Assembly (NCBI RefSeq): GCF_021397715.1
Contig: NZ_CP090207.1
Location: 2,790,001-2,854,000, forward strand
Direction of reading: 5' to 3'
Source of the DNA: Pantoea agglomerans
GTDB taxonomy: Bacteria; Pseudomonadota; Gammaproteobacteria; Enterobacterales; Enterobacteriaceae
DNA length: 64,000 bases
Under the pieces are notes generated by a model that saw nothing but the letters and a program-made list of their open reading frames with translations, did not search any database and had not been told where the DNA came from. The position numbers and the translations under genes were made by a program. This document shows positions 53,931 to 61,573 of this stretch, piece by piece (the first letter of the stretch is position 1; the number at the start of each line of letters is the position of its first letter).

Positions 53931-55073
53931 CTAGCCGCGGGACGCGCTGGCGTCCTGCGCTAACCCCACTTTGAGTAGTTTCCCATTGGCCTCATCGGTC
54001 AGCACATAGAGATAGCCATCCGGTCCCTGCCGCACATCACGAATGCGTGCGTTCTGGTCGCTGAGCAGACGCTGCTCCTCCACCACTTTTTCACCGTTAA
54101 TGCTCAGCCGGATCAGGTTTTTCTCTTTCAGCGCGCCGATAAACAGCGAGTTCTTCCACTGCGGGAAGCGGGCGCTGTTATAGAACGCCATGCCGCTGAT
54201 GGCGGGCGAATCTTTCCAGTGATAGATCGGCTGCTCGGTTCCGGCAGCGTGCGTCCCTTTCGATTCCGGGACTTTGTCACCGCTGTAATCGATACCGTAG
54301 GTAGCCAGCGGCCAGCCGTAGTTTTTCCCTTTAGCGATGATATTCACTTCATCGCCGCCGCGCGGACCATGCTCGTTTTCCCATATCGTGCCGGTCCACG
54401 GATTGAGTGCCAGGCCCTGCGGATTACGCAAACCATAAGCCCAGATCTCCGGGCGCGCCCCGCTCTGCTTCACAAACGGATTATCGTCGGGCACGCTGCC
54501 ATCGGCATTCAGCCGCAGCAATTTCCCCTGCAGCTTGTCGAGATGCTGGGCCGTGCTGCTGGCAAAGTTGTCGCCAAAGGCGATCCATAGAAAACCCTGC
54601 TTATCGAACGCCAGGCGGGTGCCGATATTGTTGCCGCTGGAGAGCATCGGCGTCTGGCGAATCACCACGCGGAAATCGCGCAGTTGCCGGTTATCCTCGC
54701 TCAGGGTCCCGACGCCCACTACCGCACCCGCTTTACCGCTGCTGTTGGCTTCGGTGTAACTCAGCCAGACGCGGCGACTGCTGGCAAAATCGGGTGCCAG
54801 CACCACATCCAGCAGGCCGCTCTGCCGCTGCGCCCAGACCTGCGGCACGCCGGTGATCGGCTGCGACAGACCGCGTTCCGGATTCCAGCTGCGCAACTGG
54901 CCGCTGCGTTCGGTAATCAGCAGGGTCTGGTTGTCGGGCAGAAACGCCACGGACCATGGATGTTGTAACTTATCCTGTAACAGCTGCACCTCGACCTGCT
55001 GTTCTGCCGCCAGCAGCGGCAAGGCGACCATAAGTGAACCACTGAACAATAACGCGCGAGCGACACGAACCAT
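53931..55073 (-). CDS. yliI: PQQ-dependent aldose sugar dehydrogenase-like protein YliI, altered active site
   Basis: This 380-residue periplasmic six-bladed propeller has a signal peptide (residues 1-22) and the sGDH-like family motifs QHPWSVAFLPD, WENEHGPRGGDEVN and GPDGYLYVLTDE. E. coli YliI oxidises aldoses with PQQ. In E. coli YliI the active-site loop reads N-H-F-G-G-R-L, but here residues 148-154 read N-N-I-G-T-R-L, so the catalytic-base histidine is Asn149. The second substrate loop G-Q-G-G-L-L-D reads R-Q-S-G-L-L-D. The rest is intact. It could be inactive, or specialised for another reaction. The neighbour relationship dacC-yliI is kept. Confidence 0.87.
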   Translation of the reverse strand: MVRVARALLFSGSLMVALPLLAAEQQVEVQLLQDKLQHPWSVAFLPDNQTLLITERSGQLRSWNPERGLSQPITGVPQVWAQRQSGLLDVVLAPDFASSRRVWLSYTEANSSGKAGAVVGVGTLSEDNRQLRDFRVVIRQTPMLSSGNNIGTRLAFDKQGFLWIAFGDNFASSTAQHLDKLQGKLLRLNADGSVPDDNPFVKQSGARPEIWAYGLRNPQGLALNPWTGTIWENEHGPRGGDEVNIIAKGKNYGWPLATYGIDYSGDKVPESKGTHAAGTEQPIYHWKDSPAISGMAFYNSARFPQWKNSLFIGALKEKNLIRLSINGEKVVEEQRLLSDQNARIRDVRQGPDGYLYVLTDEANGKLLKVGLAQDASASRG

Positions 55074-55660
55074 AGCGTTCTCCTGACGGGATGGAATGCC
55101 CTTAAGCGTAGTCAGCCGCAGTGCGATGATGCTGAGGATTTACAAAAGATTAAACTGGGCGACAGCGGTCTGTCGCCCTGATGATGTGGAGAACAGGCTA
55201 CCAACAATGCCAGTCGTAGCCTGGTTTCGGTTTATATTCAGGGGCGCGGGGAAAACTTCACGACGCGAGCAGCAACAACCTGTAGTCGTGAGTCCGTACC
55301 TGAAATCGGGTTGCTCCCACTCAACAGTGCCGGGCGAGCTTAGGGGATTTCCACTCATCGCAGTTCAGTCAATCATCACCTTATTCCGGTATCAGCGGGC
55401 AAGATGATTAAGGTCCTCATCCGGTACAACTGTCTTCAAACCCGCGAAGAGGGCATGAGGATGTTATTCGTTAAGGTCCGGCAGGAATCCGCCGCAGTTT
55501 CACGCTATTGATCTGATATCAAAGATATAAATCTTAATTCCCAGACTGATAATCCAGCAACCACATCGCGATTGTGCTCAGCAAGGCCACAGGTTCCGTA
55601 CTCATGGTCTTACAGTCTGTCGGCTGGAACTGAGGATAGCCGGCGGCAAATGCTGGGCAT

Positions 55661-55690
55661 AAAAAAACCCGACGGGTGAGATCGGGTTTA
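55661..55690 (-). terminator. Terminator downstream of the rpn region
   Basis: On the minus strand ACCCGA/TCGGGT (55682-55687 with 55667-55672) forms a stem followed by seven T. It directly follows the stop of the 31-codon ORF, so Rpn and that ORF could share one transcript. Confidence 0.85.
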
Positions 55691-55691
55691 A

Positions 55692-55787
55692 TTAGTTTTC
55701 CGGTATCAGCTTAAAGTCCTGACCGGAGAAAAACGCTCTGCATCTGACGCGTTTAATTTTTGCTGTTACCGCTGATATATCCATCAT
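55692..55787 (-). CDS. Small ORF (31 codons) between rpn and its terminator
   Basis: The frame reads M-M-D-I-S-A-V-T-A-K-I-K-R-V-R-C-R-A-F-F, then 11 more residues to P-E-N. A strong ribosome site (AAGGAAGG, 8-10 bases before the ATG) lies 36 bases after the rpn stop, and a terminator follows the stop codon at once. The product is basic in the middle and has rare codons (ATA twice, AGA twice). I recognise no family. It may be a real small protein tied to Rpn, or the decayed end of a former gene. Confidence 0.45.
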   Translation of the reverse strand: MMDISAVTAKIKRVRCRAFFSGQDFKLIPEN

Positions 55788-55823
55788 AATTCTGACCTTC
55801 CTTACCCAACCCGACTGCTGGTT

Positions 55824-56045
55824 TTAGTGTCGGATTTGTGTCAGTTCGTCTTCTGAAAGACCGGTCATTTTCTGGACGGTAGTACGGTCAATGCCGTTCT
55901 GAAGCATGGTACGGGCAATTTTCAGCGTGGCTTCGCGCTCGCCTTTCTCAATGCCTCGTTGTTCACCAAGCTGAATGCCCTTCTCGATGCCCTTCTCGAT
56001 GCCCTTCTCGATGCCCTTCTGCTCCAGCTGTTGTGCGATGGTCAT
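55824..56045 (-). CDS. Putative intragenic short product of rpn (RpnS-like antitoxin)
   Basis: An ATG at Met245 of the Rpn frame is preceded by GGAG with 8 bases of spacing (56057-56054), a good ribosome site inside a coding region. Translation from it gives 73 residues (M-T-I-A-Q-Q-L-E-Q-K, then the G-I-E-K repeats and the C-terminal domain), without the nuclease domain. This is the architecture reported for the small antitoxin-like RpnS proteins of E. coli. It is an inference from the ribosome site and family precedent. Confidence 0.55.
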   Translation of the reverse strand: MTIAQQLEQKGIEKGIEKGIEKGIQLGEQRGIEKGEREATLKIARTMLQNGIDRTTVQKMTGLSEDELTQIRH

Positions 56046-56777
56046 AAGTGCGTCTCCGTGTTGCGGCACACGCTGTGCCAGTTCGCGAATAAAGGCTTCA
56101 GAGTCAGCTGACTCACCTGCCTGAAGTAAATAGTGTATCAGCGCTGTTACCTGGGGTGAAGAAAGATAATCCGCCATCAGTAATGTGGCCAGCCGATCGG
56201 TCAGGCTGGCGATGTCTCGCTGGTGAATATGCTTTTGTAACAGCGTCAGCGCCGCCATGCTGCGGTGCCCCATAATCTCATCGTCCGGAATGACCGTTAC
56301 ATCCACCAGGGGAAAAGCGCTGCCATAGAGGTTTTCTGCCAGCGCCGGATCATTGAACTCATCGAGCCAGCGCGTTGAGTACGGATAAGGACTGCGCTTG
56401 CCGGTATAGAACAGCACCGGTATCACCAGTGGCAGCGCCTTATGGCCAGCCTCAAGATGGCGCTGCATGGCCGCCACGGCGTATCGCATCAGCCTGAACG
56501 CCATATGCCTGTCCGGCGTAGACTGGTGTTCAACCAGCACGTGTATGTAGCCGTCGCCAGCCGTGGTCTTCAGGCTATAGAGAACGTCGCTGAAATACTG
56601 GCGCAGGTCGTCTTCAACGAACGAACCCGATTCCAGCTTCAGGGTACTGAGGTCACAGAGTGCACGCAGCTTTGCGGGCAGGTGCAGTTCCATAAAGTCA
56701 CGGGCAATGTCCGGCTGCGTGAGAAACTGCCGGAATGTGGCATCGTGGGGCGTGGGTGTGCTGTTCTTTTTTTTCAT
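55824..56777 (-). CDS. Rpn family recombination-promoting nuclease / putative transposase (YhgA-like)
   Basis: This 317-residue PD-(D/E)XK nuclease of the Rpn (transposase_31) family starts K-K-K-N-S-T-P-T-P-H-D-A-T-F-R-Q-F-L. Catalytic residues are Asp64 in YFSDVLYSL and Glu83-x-Gln85 in VLVEHQS. The DUF4351-like C-terminus has tandem G-I-E-K units (residues 255-266) and a final helical domain ending L-S-E-D-E-L-T-Q-I. E. coli Rpn proteins increase RecA-independent recombination, and some act as toxic anti-phage nucleases neutralised by a short product started inside the same gene. A matching internal start is present at 56045. No terminal inverted repeats mark it as an IS. Confidence 0.9.
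   Translation of the reverse strand: MKKKNSTPTPHDATFRQFLTQPDIARDFMELHLPAKLRALCDLSTLKLESGSFVEDDLRQYFSDVLYSLKTTAGDGYIHVLVEHQSTPDRHMAFRLMRYAVAAMQRHLEAGHKALPLVIPVLFYTGKRSPYPYSTRWLDEFNDPALAENLYGSAFPLVDVTVIPDDEIMGHRSMAALTLLQKHIHQRDIASLTDRLATLLMADYLSSPQVTALIHYLLQAGESADSEAFIRELAQRVPQHGDALMTIAQQLEQKGIEKGIEKGIEKGIQLGEQRGIEKGEREATLKIARTMLQNGIDRTTVQKMTGLSEDELTQIRH
55975..56020. repeat. 12-bp tandem repeat within rpn (3.8 copies)
   Basis: The unit ATGCCCTTCTCG repeats head-to-tail at 55975, 55987, 55999 and, in part, 56011. It encodes G-I-E-K on the minus strand. Copies are identical, which implies recent slippage. A 12-bp unit keeps the reading frame, so changes would alter linker length and not switch the gene off. 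Confidence 0.95.
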
Positions 56778-56941
56778 CGGGCCTGACTCTGATCATCACA
56801 CGCATAGGATATCACAGGCCGTATGCCTCGCCATCGCACCGGCTGACGAACGAAATGCCAGACAGCGGGAGGAACCCGCTCGGACAGCCGTTTCATCGTC
56901 ATTTTTTGCAAGCCAGTGATCGGCGGCCCCCGAAATGGAGA

Positions 56942-56969
56942 CGGTTATCCCCGCTCACACGGGGAACAG
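56942..56969. CRISPR. Solitary degenerate type I-E-like CRISPR repeat
   Basis: The 28 bases resemble one type I-E repeat of the Erwinia/Cronobacter kind, on the complementary strand. Its stem CCCCG/CGGGG surrounds a CTCACA loop, with CGGTTATC at one end and GGGGAACA at the other. One A is missing from the usual ATAAACCG end, and about 26 of 29 positions agree from memory. No second copy occurs at 61 bases on either side and there are no cas genes in the window, so it is an orphan remnant or a coincidence, not a working array. Confidence 0.55.
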
Positions 56970-57020
56970 GCGCGCTGACTGCCGGTTAAAACCCGAATAC
57001 CACCCGTTAATCTCGCAGGT

Positions 57021-57683
57021 TTACGGCGCGTTAAAACTTACCGTATCACGCACCATAGTATTGATACCCGGCTTGAGATCTTCAAACGTGATCGGCGTAT
57101 TGCTGTTACTGACCGTTTTGCCGAACGCTTTACGCACTACCCGGATCAGCGGTTTGCCGGTTACCGCATCGCTGGCTTCAATCTCCAGAAACAGCTCGCT
57201 GTTCTGGGTACGATGGCCCGATGCGGCCATGGTGCTCGCCACCACTGCCGCTACCGGCACCACCTCATAGAATTGCACTCCCTGGTTCTCCGCTGACACG
57301 GCGGTGATGGCGGCCCGCACTTTCAGGGTGTGCGGCGTCGCCTGATTTGTCAGCGGTCGGCGGGTCGCGATAGCGCCTTTTAACTGAATGTCGGTATAAC
57401 TCAGCACCTGATCCAGCGTTTGCTGACTGATGCGTGCGGTGGGATGGGCTGCCGGATAGTAGACCAGTGGCGTATAGAGCACATCCTTATACTGGCTGCT
57501 TTGATAGTCGGGTGAGATCCAGCGCAAAGTCGGCTGGCCGCTGGCCGACTCAGTGGGCTTCAGCTGACTGTAATCACCTAAAAAGCCTGAATATTGCTGC
57601 TTGTCAGCAACATGAGAAGTACAACCACTGAGCAGCAGAACAGAGACCGCCAGCAGAGCAGCCACGGAAGGTTTACGCATCAT
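57021..57683 (-). CDS. DUF3313 family lipoprotein
   Basis: This 220-residue predicted lipoprotein has a signal peptide with lipobox L-L-S-G-C20 (numbering from the M-M start; +2 residue is Thr, so the outer membrane is likely). The mature sequence YSGFLGDYSQLKP followed by VLYTPLVYYP is the DUF3313 pattern. Function is unknown. ATG codons at 57683 and 57680 are equally possible, with a weak ribosome site. No E. coli orthologue sits at this position. It is likely monocistronic. Confidence 0.82.
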   Translation of the reverse strand: MMRKPSVAALLAVSVLLLSGCTSHVADKQQYSGFLGDYSQLKPTESASGQPTLRWISPDYQSSQYKDVLYTPLVYYPAAHPTARISQQTLDQVLSYTDIQLKGAIATRRPLTNQATPHTLKVRAAITAVSAENQGVQFYEVVPVAAVVASTMAASGHRTQNSELFLEIEASDAVTGKPLIRVVRKAFGKTVSNSNTPITFEDLKPGINTMVRDTVSFNAP

Positions 57684-57821
57684 CGACTCGCTTATATCAG
57701 GAAGGTTCAGGCAAGCATAGAGTAAATCAGACGGGAAACAGTAAAAATAATCGTTATTTTAATGGGTTATCTGCTCTGAATAGCGGGAATGACCCGCTGC
57801 AGACTGCAGCGGGCAGGCAGG

Positions 57822-58457
57822 TTACTCGAAACAGGTATCAGGGTTTTCTGACAGGGTAATAAACTCTTTACCGCCGTGCGTCAGTGCCATGATGGTGCCG
57901 GTTTCAATATCGTATACCCAGCCATGCAGACGCAGTTTACCGTTACGCAGCGCCACCGACACGGAAGGATGGGTTTTCATGTTATTGAGCTGAGCGATGA
58001 CGTTCTCTTTCACCATCTCATTCAGCTTTTTCTCTGGCGAGTCATAGTTGCGCTGCTCCACCACCGCTTTTGCCGCGTCGGCATAGCGCAGCCAGTGCTC
58101 AACCGCGGGCATGGTATCCATGCAGGCGCAGGAGGCGATAGCATTCATCGCACCGCAGTTAGAGTGACCACAGATGATGATGTCGGAGACGCCCAACGCG
58201 ACCACCGCGTATTCGATGGTCGCTGAGACGCCGCCCGGCTCCGGGCCAAACGAAGGCACAATGTTGCCCGCGTTGCGGATAACGAACAGCTCGCCCGGCT
58301 CCTGCTGCGTTACCAGTTCCGGCACCAGCCGACTGTCAGAACAGGAGATAAACAGCGCTTTGGGATTTTGATTTGACGCCAGGCTTTTGAAAAGATCCTT
58401 CCTTTCAGGAAACACATTCTGCTGGAAATTCAGAAATCCATTGATGATCTCTTTCAT
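57822..58457 (-). CDS. cynT: Beta-class carbonic anhydrase, CynT type
   Basis: This 211-residue zinc enzyme interconverts CO2 and bicarbonate. Zinc ligands C39, H98 and C101 are in SCSDSR (with D41 and R43) and [10 protein letters not shown]. It follows E. coli CynT much more closely than Can (N-terminus [12 protein letters not shown], and [19 protein letters not shown]). CynT normally supplies bicarbonate to cyanase, but no cynS, cynX or cynR is adjacent, so here it may be a stand-alone anhydrase. A stem-loop lies in its leader. Confidence 0.92.
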   Translation of the reverse strand: MKEIINGFLNFQQNVFPERKDLFKSLASNQNPKALFISCSDSRLVPELVTQQEPGELFVIRNAGNIVPSFGPEPGGVSATIEYAVVALGVSDIIICGHSNCGAMNAIASCACMDTMPAVEHWLRYADAAKAVVEQRNYDSPEKKLNEMVKENVIAQLNNMKTHPSVSVALRNGKLRLHGWVYDIETGTIMALTHGGKEFITLSENPDTCFE

Positions 58458-58833
58458 TATTTAGCTCTCACATTATCCACGTCGTTACCTGAAGGGCATA
58501 GCCCCTTCAGTGTTGATTTGCCCGTTTATTATTAATGAAAACAAGTGAATATCAACCGGCGATTTCCTAAGGCTGTTTTTTGCTGCGTTCTGTCAGCGTT
58601 TCGCTTAAATCGCTATTTACCTGCTGTACGGTGATTTTCTTTTTACAGCACCGGGAGTTACTGGAAATTTGCCCTGCCCGCCGCCCGCACTTTTTCACCC
58701 GATCAGCGGGCCAGGTTTTACCGGTTTTTTCACACCTTTACACGCCGCTAATCCCTTACAGATAACGCTACAATTTTTTCTGCAACACAGGTAGAATCCC
58801 GCGCCATCGCTGTGCTGAACCGGAAACAGAGCC
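58458..58833. other. cynT-rimO divergent intergenic region
   Basis: This 376-base stretch has no supportable gene. It contains the cynT leader with a perfect 8-bp stem-loop (CTGAAGGG/CCCTTCAG, 58489-58496 with 58503-58510) about 35 bases upstream of the cynT ATG, and the rimO promoter region on the right. An 11-codon frame near 58535 has no ribosome site. Confidence 0.5.
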
Positions 58834-60165
58834 ATGTCTGATACAACAAAAACCTTGCCGCCACGGGTCGGATTCGTCTCGCTCGGCTGCCCCAAAAACC
58901 TCGTTGACTCCGAGCGCATCCTCACCGAACTGCGCACCGAGGGCTATGATGTGGTGCCGCGCTATGACGATGCTGAAATCGTCATCGTCAACACCTGTGG
59001 ATTTATCGACAGTGCTGTCCAGGAGTCGCTTGAGGCGATTGGCGAAGCGCTGAATGAAAACGGCAAGGTGATTGTCACCGGCTGTCTCGGTGCAAAAGTT
59101 GATCAGATTCGTGAAGTGCACCCGAAAGTGCTGGAGATCACCGGTCCGCACAGCTATGAGCAGGTGTTGTCGCACGTCCATCGCTACGTGCCGAAGCCTC
59201 AGCACAATCCGTTTCTCAGCCTGGTGCCGGAACAGGGCGTGAAGCTGACCCCACGTCACTACGCCTATCTGAAAATTTCCGAAGGCTGCAACCATCGCTG
59301 CACCTTCTGCATCATCCCGTCAATGCGTGGCGATCTCGACAGCCGCGCCGTCGGCGAGGTACTGGATGAGGCTAAACGGCTGGTTGAAGCGGGCGTTAAA
59401 GAGCTGCTGGTGATTTCGCAGGATACCTCCGCTTATGGCGTGGATGTTAAGCATCGCACCGGTTTCTGGAACGGCTCGCCGGTGAAAACCAGCATGGTCA
59501 GCCTGTGTGAGCAACTGGCGAAGCTCGGCGTCTGGGTGCGTCTGCACTACGTCTATCCTTACCCGCACGTGGATGAGGTCATTCCGCTGATGGCGGCCGG
59601 CAAAATTCTGCCCTATCTCGATATTCCGTTGCAGCACGCCAGCCCGCGCATTCTGAAGCTGATGAAGCGTCCTGGCGCAGTGGAACGCACGCTGGAGCGG
59701 ATCAAGCGCTGGCGTGAAATCTGCCCGGAACTGACGCTGCGCTCTACCTTCATCGTCGGCTTTCCCGGCGAGACCGAAGAGGACTTCCAGCTGCTGCTCG
59801 ACTTTATCAAAGAGGCGCGTCTCGATCGGGTGGGCTGTTTCCAGTACAGCCCGGTGGAAGGCGCGACCGCGAATCAGCTGCCCGATCCGGTCGATGAATC
59901 GGTGAAGCAGCAGCGTTACGATCGCTTTATGCAGTTGCAACAGCAGATCTCAGCCGAACGTCTGCAGGAGAAAGTTGGTCGTGAGATTCTGGTGATTATT
60001 GATGAGGTGGACGAGGAAGGCGCGATTGGCCGCAGTATGGCTGATGCCCCGGAAATTGACGGCGCGGTCTATCTGAACGGCGAGCGCAACGTCAAACCGG
60101 GCGATATGCTAAGGGTTAAAGTCGACCATGCCGACGAGTACGATCTCTGGGCGAGCCGGGTATAA
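58834..60165 (+). CDS. rimO: Ribosomal protein S12 methylthiotransferase RimO
   Basis: This 443-residue radical-SAM enzyme methylthiolates Asp88 (Asp89 with Met) of ribosomal protein S12. The auxiliary cluster cysteines are C19, C55 and C84, the radical-SAM cluster is C152-x3-C156-x2-C159 (CNHRCTFC), and a TRAM domain fills the C-terminal 65 residues ([17 protein letters not shown]). It is the full length of the family. Its accessory YcaO is at 1534. It is convergent with the gsi-side DUF4385 gene. Confidence 0.96.
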   Translation: MSDTTKTLPPRVGFVSLGCPKNLVDSERILTELRTEGYDVVPRYDDAEIVIVNTCGFIDSAVQESLEAIGEALNENGKVIVTGCLGAKVDQIREVHPKVLEITGPHSYEQVLSHVHRYVPKPQHNPFLSLVPEQGVKLTPRHYAYLKISEGCNHRCTFCIIPSMRGDLDSRAVGEVLDEAKRLVEAGVKELLVISQDTSAYGVDVKHRTGFWNGSPVKTSMVSLCEQLAKLGVWVRLHYVYPYPHVDEVIPLMAAGKILPYLDIPLQHASPRILKLMKRPGAVERTLERIKRWREICPELTLRSTFIVGFPGETEEDFQLLLDFIKEARLDRVGCFQYSPVEGATANQLPDPVDESVKQQRYDRFMQLQQQISAERLQEKVGREILVIIDEVDEEGAIGRSMADAPEIDGAVYLNGERNVKPGDMLRVKVDHADEYDLWASRV

Positions 60166-60174
60166 ATCCATCCT

Positions 60175-60210
60175 GTCCGGCGGGGAGTAGCCTGTGACGC
60201 GCCGCCGGAC
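60175..60210. terminator. Stem-loop between convergent rimO and DUF4385 gene
   Basis: GTCCGGCGG (60175-60183) pairs with CCGCCGGAC (60202-60210) across an 18-base loop. T-runs are lacking, so it is a probable but weak bidirectional terminator. Confidence 0.55.
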
Positions 60211-60221
60211 TGGCCCGGCGC

Positions 60222-60671
60222 TTAGCCATACTGCTGCTGATGCGCCTTTTTGCGTTTCAGATAATCCTCATCTGCCCGAATCCGATCCCAGTAGCCTTTG
60301 AAAACGGCCGCCGCCGCGGCCTTTTCTTCATTAACGCCCCGCGGCAGTTCTTTGCCATCAGCATCATATTTGCGGCCGCCCTGATGATTGCTGTAGCGCC
60401 GCGCACGGGTATACCCCATCTGAATAAATTTGCGCGCCATATCCATGCCAACAAAATCATCCTGCCGACGGTAATCCTCAAACAGCGCCATGATTTTTTC
60501 AGCCGACTCTTTAGCAATCGGGACGGTACGAAAACGCCAGTGCGGCAGGATTTCGCTCTTATAAGGCTCGACCATCAATACCCCCTGCTCGCCGCGCCCG
60601 ACCTGATAACGTTCGGGATGCTGACGAAAATCGAGGGTCGTGAAGTCCTGATCGTAATCGAAAGGTTTCAT
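60222..60671 (-). CDS. DUF4385 family protein
   Basis: This 149-residue soluble, charged protein fits DUF4385: N-terminus [13 protein letters not shown], then [40 protein letters not shown] and [20 protein letters not shown]. No membrane segment or signal peptide is seen. Function is unknown. The ATG overlaps the gsiD stop by 4 bases (ATGA), so it is translated with gsiD. The E. coli gsi operon has no such gene at that place; yliE follows instead. Confidence 0.82.
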   Translation of the reverse strand: MKPFDYDQDFTTLDFRQHPERYQVGRGEQGVLMVEPYKSEILPHWRFRTVPIAKESAEKIMALFEDYRRQDDFVGMDMARKFIQMGYTRARRYSNHQGGRKYDADGKELPRGVNEEKAAAAAVFKGYWDRIRADEDYLKRKKAHQQQYG

Positions 60672-61573
60672 GTTTTAAGTTTAGGATCCAACGCGTCGCG
60701 CAGCCCATCACCGAGTAAATTAAATGCCAGAACGGTGAGGAAGATCGCCAGGCTGGGGAAAATCGCGACGTGCGGCGCAATCACCATATCGGCCCGCGCC
60801 TCATTCAGCATAGCGCCCCACTCCGGCGTCGGCGGTTGCGCGCCCAGTCCAAGGAACGACAGGCTGGCAGCGGTAATGATAGAGGTGCCGACGCGCATGG
60901 TGAAATAGACCACAATCGGCGAGACGGTACCCGGCAGGATATGGCGCATGATGATGGTCCAGTCCGATGCGCCGATGCTGCGCGCCGACTCAATATAGGT
61001 CTGATGCTTCAGCACCAGCGTATTGCCGCGCACCAGGCGGGCAAACGCCGGGATACTGAAGATCGCCACCGCCACGATCACGTTGCTCATGCCGCTGCCC
61101 ATGATCGCCACCACCGCAATCGCCAGCAGGATACCGGGAAAAGCGAACAGCACGTCGCACACGCGCATGGTTATGCGGTCCCACCAGCCTTCGTAGTAGC
61201 CCGCCAGCAGCCCAAACAGCGTACCGATCAGCGCACCGATGGCCACCGAGAAGAAGCCAGCAATCAGTGAGATACGGGTTCCTACCAATACCCGGCTGAA
61301 AATATCGCGGCCCAGTGAATCAACCCCAAACCAGTGCAGCAGCGAGGGCCCATCATTCAGCCGGTCATAATCGAAATAATTTTCAGCATCAAACGGCGCC
61401 ACGTAAGGCGCGATAAACGCCAGTACAATCAGCACCAGCACAAACAGCCCGGCCAGCAGCGCCACCGGCTGTTGCCGGAAACGCCGCCAGAACTCACGCC
61501 ACGGGGTGCGTACCCGGTTCTCCTTGATCAGCGGCAGCGTTTTCAGGGCCGCATCGCGTCGCCAGTTTTTCAT
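60668..61573 (-). CDS. gsiD: Glutathione ABC transporter permease GsiD
   Basis: This 301-residue inner-membrane permease of the DppC type has six hydrophobic segments and an OppC_N-like start ([21 protein letters not shown]). The EAA loop is [19 protein letters not shown]. With GsiC it forms the glutathione import channel. It overlaps gsiC by 4 bases upstream and the DUF4385 gene by 4 bases downstream. Confidence 0.94.
   Translation of the reverse strand: MKNWRRDAALKTLPLIKENRVRTPWREFWRRFRQQPVALLAGLFVLVLIVLAFIAPYVAPFDAENYFDYDRLNDGPSLLHWFGVDSLGRDIFSRVLVGTRISLIAGFFSVAIGALIGTLFGLLAGYYEGWWDRITMRVCDVLFAFPGILLAIAVVAIMGSGMSNVIVAVAIFSIPAFARLVRGNTLVLKHQTYIESARSIGASDWTIIMRHILPGTVSPIVVYFTMRVGTSIITAASLSFLGLGAQPPTPEWGAMLNEARADMVIAPHVAIFPSLAIFLTVLAFNLLGDGLRDALDPKLKT

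Larger units (their letters stand above)
55074..55823. other. yliI-rpn intergenic region
   Basis: The 750 bases hold no conventional gene. They contain a stem-loop GGGCGACAG/CTGTCGCCC (55157-55165 with 55170-55178), a weak 23-codon frame on the minus strand (55534-55605), a minus-strand terminator (55661-55690) and a 31-codon ORF (55692-55787). The E. coli gene at this position, bssR, is not recognisable. The mixed composition suggests remnants of past insertions. Confidence 0.55.

Noticed and set aside
55534..55605. 23-codon frame M-S-T-E-P-V-A-L-L... on the minus strand
   Set aside because: The ribosome site is poor and no neighbouring gene or terminator frames it. It is kept only as a note in the intergenic entry.
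55824..56777. Rpn gene as a complete insertion sequence
   Set aside because: No flanking inverted repeats or target duplications were seen. The transposase label in this family is historical.
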